From: Saccharum officinarum | Taxonomy: Eukaryota > Streptophyta > Magnoliopsida > Poales > Poaceae | Assembly (NCBI GenBank): GCA_020631735.1 | Contig: CM036191.1 | Coordinates: forward strand, 39,415,335-39,479,334 | Reading direction: 5' to 3' | DNA: 64,000 bases | Part shown: positions 57,126 to 64,000 of the stretch, piece by piece | How positions within the stretch are numbered: position 1 is the first letter of the stretch | Layout of the letters: every line of letters starts with the position of its first letter | Position numbers and translations under genes: made by a program | Notes under the pieces: generated by a model | The model's input: the letters and a program-made list of their open reading frames with translations, nothing else | Database searches by the model: none | Told to the model about the DNA's origin: nothing

Positions 57126-59306
57126 TTAATATCTTTTAGGTACCCATACTTGCTTGGGTCCTTGGAGGTTAGTAACTAAGCTCTTTGGTACCCAAATGGC
57201 CTTCTTCTTTGGGACCACAATTGGAGTACCAACAAACCTAGCATGCACACCTTTCTCACCCTTGGTAAGCACATAACAAGAATCAAAAGGAATGCAATCT
57301 ATTTTAGCATGAAACTTGTTCTTGTTCTTATTTATTTTATTACAATTAATCTCTAGATGCCCAACTTGCTTGCATCTATTGCAAAACCGACCATTGCTCT
57401 TCACAAAGCTAGGCTTGTGAGTTGCAAAGGCCGCCTTGCCCTTCTTGGGAGTATAGCCCAATCCCTCTTTGTTAAGAGAGAACCTTTGGCTACCCAAGCA
57501 TTTTAGCAAGCGGGCATCCCCACCATAGGCATTGCCTAATGCGCGGGTGAGATCATCCACCTCTCTTTTGAGAGTCTCATTCTCAACCATAAGTGATGAA
57601 TCACTAGTAGTAGAGGTAGAGTTAGTTGTGGTGGATGATGATGAGCTACATGAAGCATTAGTAGGACCAACAAATAAAGAATCATCAATAATATCACATG
57701 TTAGTCCAATATCACAAGTGACAATCACTTGCTCCTCCTTAGCTTCCTTCATGAGCTTCTCTAACTTGAGCTCCTTTTCCTTGATGAGCTCAAGTAGAGT
57801 GGAGTGGGCTTCCTTAAGCCTAGTGTGAGCAACTTCAAGGTCCTCGTGGTCTTCCTTTAGACACTCACGAGATGCCTCTAGCTCATCAAAGGATTTCCTA
57901 AGAGCTTTGAGCTCTTGTTCAATTCCTTTGCACTCCTTACTCTTTTTGAGAGCAACAAGCTCCTCCATCAAGGCATCATTTTCATTGCTCTTGGCAATGA
58001 ACTCTTGTTCCAAGATTTTGTATTTCTTGGTTGTCCTCTTGTAGCCCTTGCTCATTTGATCTATTATGCCCAATAGATCATCCTTGGAGTAGTCCTCATC
58101 CTCCTCATCATCACTCCTACAACCATTACTAGCACAAGAATCATCATCACTATCATCATGTTTTACCTTGGTAGGCTTGGCCATAAGGCATGTCGATGTA
58201 GTGTCGAAGATGGATGGCTTGTTGGAGAGGGCGATATTTGCAATGGCTCGCCGAGTGGTCTTCTCATCATCACTAGAGCTATCATCATCACTATCGGAGT
58301 TATCACTATCCCAAGTGACCACATAGCCACCACCCTTCTTCTTCTTGTTGAATGTGAAGCTCTTCTTTGCTTTCTTCTCCTTCTTGTTCTTCTTCAACTT
58401 TAACTCCCCATCATGATATCTTTTGTCTTCATAGGGGCACTTTGCCACTACATGATCGGGGCTATTGCAATTGTAGCAAAGCACCTCCTTTGCCTTCATG
58501 AAGTCCCTTCTCTTTCTTGCACCATAGCCTCTCTTCTTCATGAACCGACCCATCTTTTGCACTAGAAGGGCCATGGTCTCATCATCAAATGGATCATCAT
58601 CATCATTAACCTTGCTCTTGCCCTTGGAAGAAGAAGCCTTGAATGCGGTGATCTTTTCTTGCTTGACCTTGATCTCCTTCTTCTCATCTTCATCTTCATC
58701 ATCATCATATTGAGCATCGGTCATGACATCTCCAAGCACTTGGTTTGGAGTCACCTTGTCCAAACCCTCTCTTTGGATCATCTTCCTCAAGATAGCATAC
58801 TTCTTAGGTAAGTTCATCAAGAACTTATGTCAGAAGTCCTCGTCCTTGACATCTTCTCCTAGGCTCTTGAGATCATTGACAATAACTTGTAGCCTATAGA
58901 ACATCTCCGGTATGGACTCATCATCCTTCATCTTGAAGTTTGCAAACTTATCCTTGAGCATATAGAGCTTGGCACTCTTTACCGTTGAAGTGCCCTCATA
59001 TGTTTCCTCTAATCTTGTCCACACTTCACTTGCCATCTCAAGATCCTTGATTTGCTCAAAGACCTTTGCATCAATCCCATTGTAGAGAGTGTTGAGAGCC
59101 ATAGTGTTGCATTGGTTGTTGATGCGGTCATTGTTGGTGAGGTTGTCGGGATCAATGATAGCATAATCATGGTGTGTCACCTTCCAAACGTTCTCATGAA
59201 TAGAGCCAAGATATTGCTTCATCTTTATTTTCCAATGATCAAAAGATGTGACACCATCAAAGAATGGAGGCTTGCCCCCGACATGGTTGAACACAACTTG
59301 AGCCAT
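57126..59306 (-). pseudogene. gag: Co3 Gag (Sirevirus-type), one premature stop
   Basis: The 726-codon frame from the ATG at 59306 is aligned with Co1 Gag from its first residues (MAQVVFNHVGGKPPFFDG). Copia Gag domain, acidic Lys-rich region, zinc knuckle CYNCNSPDHVVAKC near 58470, long coiled coil (about 58050-57730), second knuckle CNRCKQVGHLEINC near 57370. A single TGA at 58830-58832 falls in the Gag domain at a Cys codon in the Co1 counterpart. Otherwise open to TAA at 57126. Confidence 0.93.
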
Positions 59307-59345
59307 CTTACACCGAGGTTGTTAAACCTTGCAAATGGTGACCAC

Positions 59346-59358
59346 GGCTCCGATACCA
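59346..59358 (-). other. Co3 primer-binding site
   Basis: Minus strand TGGTATCGGAGCC, two bases from the 5' LTR, identical to that of Co1. Confidence 0.9.
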
Positions 59359-59360
59359 CT

Positions 59361-61312
59361 TGAAAGGTCTTGATGGCTAGAGGGGGGGTGAATAGCCTTT
59401 TAAAATTTTCTACAAGGACAAGCTAAACAAGTTTATCAATATAACAAATAGCGAGATGCGAGTTTTGCTTAGCCTACGGGGTGTTTGCAAGCCACCTATC
59501 CAATTCACAATTCTAGTATTTGCACTCAACCACACAAGTCAAACCGAGAAGGTAACTATAACTACAACTAGCAAGCTACACAAAGGAGCTACTAAAGCAA
59601 AGCAAACTAGCTAGCAAAGATAACTAAGAAAGTAATGCGGAGTTGAGTTAGGAGAGTTTCACCGAGGGGCGAAGTATTGAGCCAACCAATATGATCAACA
59701 ATGAATACCAAGATAACCGAACACCGGGATCAATCAATCACAATATGAAAGTGATGACACGAAGATTTATCCCGAGGTTCACGTGCTTACCGGCACGCTA
59801 GTCCCCGTTGTGTCCCTCTTCACCACGTGGTTCGGTGGCTAATCGGTCTCACACCGAGCCTCTCAAAAGGCGCCACAAGAACCTACCAAATGGCAAAAGG
59901 TTGCAATGACACGAGCAATTTACTAACGTTGCCTTTGGCGCTTCGCCGAGGTAGGCACAAAACCCCTCACAATCACCGGAGGTGGCCAAGAACAATCACC
60001 AACTCTTGCCAACGCCTCCAAGCTGCTCCAAGCCGTCTAGGTGGCGGCAACCACCAGGAGAAATAAGAATCCCGCAGCAAATCAACCACCAAGTGTCAAC
60101 TAGATGCTATCTCACAATGCAAATACACTTGGATCACTCAATCTCACTTCGAATATGCAAAGAAGCAAGAGAGATGAGTGGGAGGGGAGTTGCTTAGCTC
60201 AAAGTGCTCACAAGTATGTCAAATGTTCGAGAGAGAGAGCCTTGAGCCGGCCAACGAGTATTTATAGACGTACCCCTTCGAATAGAGCCGTTAGAAACTT
60301 AAACAGCTGAAATCGCGCTGACTGGACGCGCTGGTCCAACTGACCGGACGCGCCGGTCGCACAACGGCTAACTCGTGAAGTACTGACCGGACGCGCTGGT
60401 CCAACTGACCGGACGCGCTGGTCGCCCAACGGCTAACTGCGAAGCAACGACCGGACGCGCTCATCGCGCAGACCGGACGCGCTGGAAACGACCGGACGCG
60501 CTGGTCCCGAGAATGACCGGACACGCTGGTCGCCTGAGCAGCTCTCAACGAAACAGTGACCGGACGCGCTGAAGCAAATGACCGGACGCGACAGTGCCAG
60601 CGTCCGGTTAGAGTCCAGTAAGCTCCCTGAACGACCGGACGCGTCCGATCATCAGTGACCGGTCACTGATGATCGGACGCGAGGCACGTCCGGTCACTGA
60701 TGATCGGACGCGTCCGGTCGTTCAGGGAGCTTACTGGACTCTAACCGGACGCTGGCACTGTCGCGTCCGGTCATTTGCTTCAGCGCGTCCGGTCACTGTT
60801 TCGTTGAGCGCTGCTCAGGCGACCAGCCTCGTAAGCTCGGCGGGAGGGAGAGAGGACCCCAAACCCTCTCTACCGCTTAAACTCCACCGCCTTCACAAAT
60901 GTGCTAACACCACCAAGTGATCTCATCATGTGTGAGTGTGTTAGTATTTTCACAATCATTTTTCGAGGCGTTATTAGTTCTATCCAAATGCATATGATCA
61001 TGAAATGCACACCTAGAGGCACTTAGGAGTTCAATAGCCGCGTCATTCCCCTCTTTATAGTACGGCTATCTATCCTACAATGTAACCACACCCACTAGGT
61101 GTCTTGGTTACTAAAACACAACCCTTAAGCATATACCTTTGTCTTGATCACATAGGGTTGCGTCCAAATCCAAGTGTGGCCATCATGATCACCATGTCCA
61201 TCTTGCCACCAACCTTGGAATGTACTAATCCTCATATGCTACATAGAACTTAGGCATAGGATTAGTACTTAGACATTGTCACTAATTACCAACACCAAAC
61301 ATAGGACTTTCA
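59361..61312 (-). repeat. Co3 5' LTR
   Basis: 1952 bp, near-identical to the left LTR except in the palindromic region, where it has an extra partial repeat near 60450-60490 and a 303-bp fold-back at 60525-60827 replacing about 200 bp. Confidence 0.95.
60525..60827. repeat. fold-back palindrome unique to the Co3 5' LTR
   Basis: Left arm from 60525 (GCTGGTCGCCTGAGCAGC) to 60660, right arm from 60661 to 60827 (ending GCTGCTCAGGCGACCAGC). The centre is ATCAGTGACC/GGTCACTGAT with no spacer. The right arm holds an extra 30-bp or so unit (GAGGCACGTCCGGTCACT...) that is itself the inverse of LTR sequence present near 52040 in the other LTR. Confidence 0.85.
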
Positions 61313-61317
61313 ACGTG
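61313..61317. repeat. target-site duplication ACGTG (right of Co3)
   Basis: Pairs with 50780-50784. Confidence 0.95.
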
Positions 61318-61731
61318 TCACCGCCATCCTCGACCGCCCGGTCGCCAAGTCTTCCAGAGCCTCCGCTCGACTTGCACGTCCGTCATCTTGACTCGGTCAA
61401 CATGGTCACTCCTCCATGCACACTTGCGCTTGTCGATGTCCCCAAGTGTCAGCCACCGTGGCTGGTCCTCCAGCGCTCCGGTCCCTCAGTCCAAGCCACA
61501 CATCCGCCCTTCACCGCTCCCGGTCCATCGTCACGGCCCGTCTCTACTTGACCTTCACCTCGCCATCGACCACCGCCTCCGAGCTCCACACCTGCGCACC
61601 ACAAGTCAAGGGACATGTTGCACAACCCAACTCACGCCATGGTTAGTTCACCAACTTAAGCCAAGATGTGAATCACATTGACAATCACTCATCACACAAG
61701 ACCACATGGGCACATATCAACCATGTGTCCG
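61318..61731. other. GC-rich segment between Co3 and the NLR 3' part
   Basis: Continuation of 50721-50784. Rich in CCTCC, GACC and CGCC. Three overlapping short frames cross it and none has a domain, so I do not call a gene. Either the outer end of the Co2 LTR or other transposon DNA brought in at the deletion. Confidence 0.4.
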
Positions 61732-63751
61732 CATTTGTACTTGAGTTATGACCAGCTGCCACAAAACTTGAAGGAATGTTTTCTTTGTTGTGCTTTATAT
61801 CCTGAGGATTGGTCAATGCAACGTGATCATCTTGTTATGTCTTGGGTTGCTGAAGGCTTTATAGAGAAGAAAGAGAACCAGCTAATGGAAGACACAGCAG
61901 AAGAGTACTACTATGAGTTGATATCAAGGAACCTCCTCATACCAGATCATGTCTATGTTGACCAATAGTGGTGCAAAATGCATGATCTATTAAGGCAGCT
62001 TGCCCATCATTTATCAAAGGAGGATTGTTTACTCGGAGACCCACAATTGCTGGAAAGTACAATTGTATCTAAACTACGACGTGTGTCATTTGTAACAGAC
62101 AAGGAAATTGTTGTTTTGCCAAGTGTGGATAATCAACAACTCAAAGTGAGAACTATAATGAGTTTTTGTGGCAAGTCACTAACAATTGAACCTTCAATGT
62201 TCAAAAGGTTTCTGTATGTTCATGTTTTGAATCTCAGCAGGTCAAATATGAAAACAATTCCAAAGAGTATTGGAAGTTTGATTCATCTACGTTTGTTTGA
62301 TATTCAGAGTACTAGTATAACTTGCCTTCCATTAACAGTCATTAAAAAATCTTCAGGTATTGAACTTGCAGCATTGTGGCGATTTGCACAACCTTCCATT
62401 AACAGTCACTCGATTATGTAGCCTAAGGCGTCTAGGTCTTAATAACACACCAATAAACCAAGTTCCAAAAGGAATAGGCAGATTAAAGTCTCTCAATGAT
62501 TTGGGAGGATTTCCTATTGGTGGTGGCAATGCTAATAGTGCTAGAATGCAAGATGGATGGAACCTGGAAGAGTTGGGCCCTCTTATGCAGTTGAGGAGCC
62601 TTGAATTGATTAATCTGGATAGAGCAGGTCCTTGTAGTACTGATTCGCTATTAATAAACAAAAGGTATCTCAAAAGGTTATCTCTATGGTGCACTGAAAG
62701 TACAGACGAACCATATTTTGAAGGTGTCGTAATCAATATTGAGAAGACTTTTGATTTGCTAATCCCTACGCACAACTTGGAGGATCTCAGTTTTTGTAAT
62801 TTCTTTGGTCTGAGGTTTGCTACCTGGCTAGGCACTGCTGCCCATTTGCCTTCACCGACATATTTGAACCTCATTGATTGCAAATCATGTTTGCATCTTC
62901 CACCAATCGGTCAGCTCCCCAACTTGAAATATCTACAAATCAAGGGAGCCACTGCAGTCACCAAGATTGGACTCGAATTTGTTGGCTATGGCGTGGGTAA
63001 TCTCAGATCTACGGAGGCAGTAGCTTTCCCCAAGCTTGAAACCATGATCATCAGGGATATGCCCAACTGGGAGGAGTGGTCCTTTGTTGCTGAAGAAGAA
63101 GAACAAGAAGCAACTGCTGCCACAACTGGGAGGAGTGGTAGAGGATGAAGCTGCTGCAAATCAAAAGAGGACGCCCCACCTCCAAGGACGCAGCTGCTGC
63201 CACGACTGAAGAAGATGGAGCTTGACCGCTGCCCCAAGCTGAGAGCTCTCCCACAGCAGCTTGGAAAGCAGGCCACCAGCTTGAAGGAGCTCCAATTAAG
63301 AGATGTGCACAGCCTCAAGCCCTCAATGTGGTGGAGAACCTCTGTTTCCTCTCAGAGGTCCTTGTAATCACATATTGTGGAGGCCTAGAGAGGGTCTCAA
63401 ATCTTCCCCAAGTGAGACTGCTGCGTGTACAGCGGTGCCCCAACTTGAGGTGTGTTGAGAGATTGGACAACTTGCACCAGCTGTTCCGGACAGAGGATAT
63501 GGAAGGTGCCTCCTCATCACGGTGGCTGCCTGGGCTCCAAGAGCAGCACCGACAGTTGGACGGAGAGGACCTGGATGTTTACACCGGGGTATGGTGAATG
63601 CGTTTTGAGATTCCCAATCAAATGGCTATGATGATGTAAAGTATGACCATTGGCTAGAATTTATAATTTTGTGTCATGTTTATCTGCTCTGCTTTTAGTT
63701 AATTACCGGTGCCCTGTTTCTTTTCTCTTTCAGGCGTTGAGGATGAAGTGA
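61732..63751 (+). pseudogene. CC-NBS-LRR gene, 3' part (ARC2 end and LRRs; frameshifts)
   Basis: Resumes the NLR of 37795 at HLYLSYDQLP, then RNBS-D (ECFLCCALYPEDW), a winged-helix region and the MHD motif at 61978-61986 (KMHDLLRQLA), followed by LRRs (LNLSRSNMKTIPKSIGSL, LRRLGLNNTPINQVPKGIG, LPPIGQLPNLKYLQIKG). A TAG lies at 61966-61968. The frame shifts near 62345 and again between 63110 and 63330. A plausible last intron has a donor at 63589 (GTATGG) and an acceptor TTTCTCTTTCAG ending at 63733, with a final exon reading to TGA at 63751. The GLPLA region and most of ARC1 are missing at the break, so this is not just an interrupted gene. Confidence 0.9.
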
Positions 63752-64000
63752 CTACAGCCTTATGTCATTAATATTGTGGTGTGGGAGATTATCCATCAGA
63801 TGTCTACACATAGATGTCTGGACCAAGCTGGGCAGGACAGGGCAGGCAAGCTAGCCAATCTCAATCCTGGAAGTGGCAAGCTGATGCAGGGAGTGGCAGA
63901 TTGTTGTGCTCTGGTTCACAAAGAAGGACAAGGTGCCTGGCTGATGAAGAGCCTACACATGAACCGATGGACGTCTGGATTAGGCTGGGCAAGAGCAGGA
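63752..64000 (+). other. NLR 3' flank with imperfect direct repeat
   Basis: Probable 3' untranslated sequence. GATGTCTGGACCAAGCTGGG at about 63811 recurs as GACGTCTGGATTAGGCTGGG at about 63970, each after a CTACACAT. The window ends inside the second copy. Confidence 0.45.

Larger units (their letters stand above)
50785..61312 (-). mobile_element. Co3: Sirevirus-type copia element, nearly intact
   Basis: 10,528 bp on the minus strand, LTRs 50785-52727 (3') and 59361-61312 (5'), PBS, polypurine tract and perfect ACGTG duplication. Gene order and protein sequence closely match Co1, but the LTRs differ outside shared motifs, so it is a sister family. The defects I see are one stop in gag and one 11-bp deletion in pol. 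Confidence 0.95.
38799..61731 (-). mobile_element. Co2: copia-type element lacking pol, with nested Gy2 and Co3
   Basis: Two LTR copies in the same orientation (38799-40207 and 49286-50720) share the end TGAAGGACC. The right one is followed, on the minus strand, by a PBS and a gag reading into a zinc knuckle interrupted by Gy2. Pol is absent: left of the gag remnant is a 580-bp foreign fragment and then the 3' LTR. The right boundary is uncertain. The 5-mer CTCTG before the left LTR is not found on the right, and 50721-50784 plus 61313-61731 may be either the remaining LTR or unrelated DNA. Confidence 0.75.

Noticed and set aside
61276..61681. Overlapping Pro/Ser/His-rich frames
   Set aside because: They span the Co3 LTR end or the GC-rich segment, with no motif and several equivalent phases.
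1..64000. tRNA, rRNA or snRNA genes
   Set aside because: No cloverleaf or conserved rRNA stretch was recognised; the tRNA-like strings are PBS sequences or the B-box repeat at 3650-3880.

Overview
This is a stretch of plant nuclear genome, almost certainly from a grass and probably from the panicoid/Andropogoneae side. The evidence is nested Sirevirus-type copia elements with very long LTRs, Tekay-type chromovirus LTRs that begin TGTAACACCC on their own strand, Stowaway and hAT MITEs, and a CC-NBS-LRR (NLR) resistance-gene family typical of cereals. The species call is inference. No tRNA, rRNA, CRISPR or bacterial-type operon was seen. The only non-transposon gene I can support is one broken NLR gene; nearly everything else is transposon layered on transposon.

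Layout. (1) 1-4589: old intergenic DNA with a decayed retrotransposon remnant, a hAT MITE (1707-1982, 8-bp target duplication), Stowaway MITEs, a Tourist-like MITE and a tRNA-related tandem repeat. (2) 4590-27367: one Ty3/gypsy chromovirus (called Gy1; minus strand; target duplication ATACT on both sides) with gag, protease, RT, RNase H, integrase and chromodomain plus an extra ORF upstream of gag, all disabled by stops and a frameshift. A complete Sirevirus-type copia (Co1; 5629-16706; plus strand; target duplication ATATG) sits inside its left LTR. (3) 27368-37794: intergenic DNA with a Stowaway MITE, two solo LTRs of the Gy1 clade (S1 29029-32003; S2 34299-37433), a second hAT MITE and what may be the leader of the NLR gene. 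(4) 37795-63751: the NLR gene, cut in its NB-ARC domain. Between its halves lies a copia element lacking pol (Co2; from 38799). Co2 carries a non-autonomous gypsy-like element (Gy2; 41095-47050) inserted in its zinc knuckle, and a nearly intact Sirevirus (Co3; 50785-61312; target duplication ACGTG) in or beside its right LTR.

Order of events read from nesting: the NLR was hit by Co2; Gy2 and Co3 then landed in Co2; Gy1 was independently hit by Co1. The NLR has also lost its ATG (now GTG), gained stops and frameshifts, and lost the ARC region at the break, so it is a pseudogene. No retroelement here has a fully open coding capacity. Co3 is closest, with one premature stop in gag and one 11-bp deletion in pol.

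The most interesting signals are in the retroelements: a gag stop followed by a conserved splice-acceptor-like TTGTAG/GT at the start of pol, with a different gag/pol phase in Co1 and Co3; dense arrays of an 18-bp palindrome in Sirevirus LTRs; a 303-bp fold-back palindrome present in only one LTR of Co3; a patch swap in one Co1 LTR; a truncated tandem LTR in Gy2; an ORF that runs through the polypurine tract into the Gy2 LTR; the extra upstream ORF of Gy1; and a block shared by otherwise diverged LTRs.
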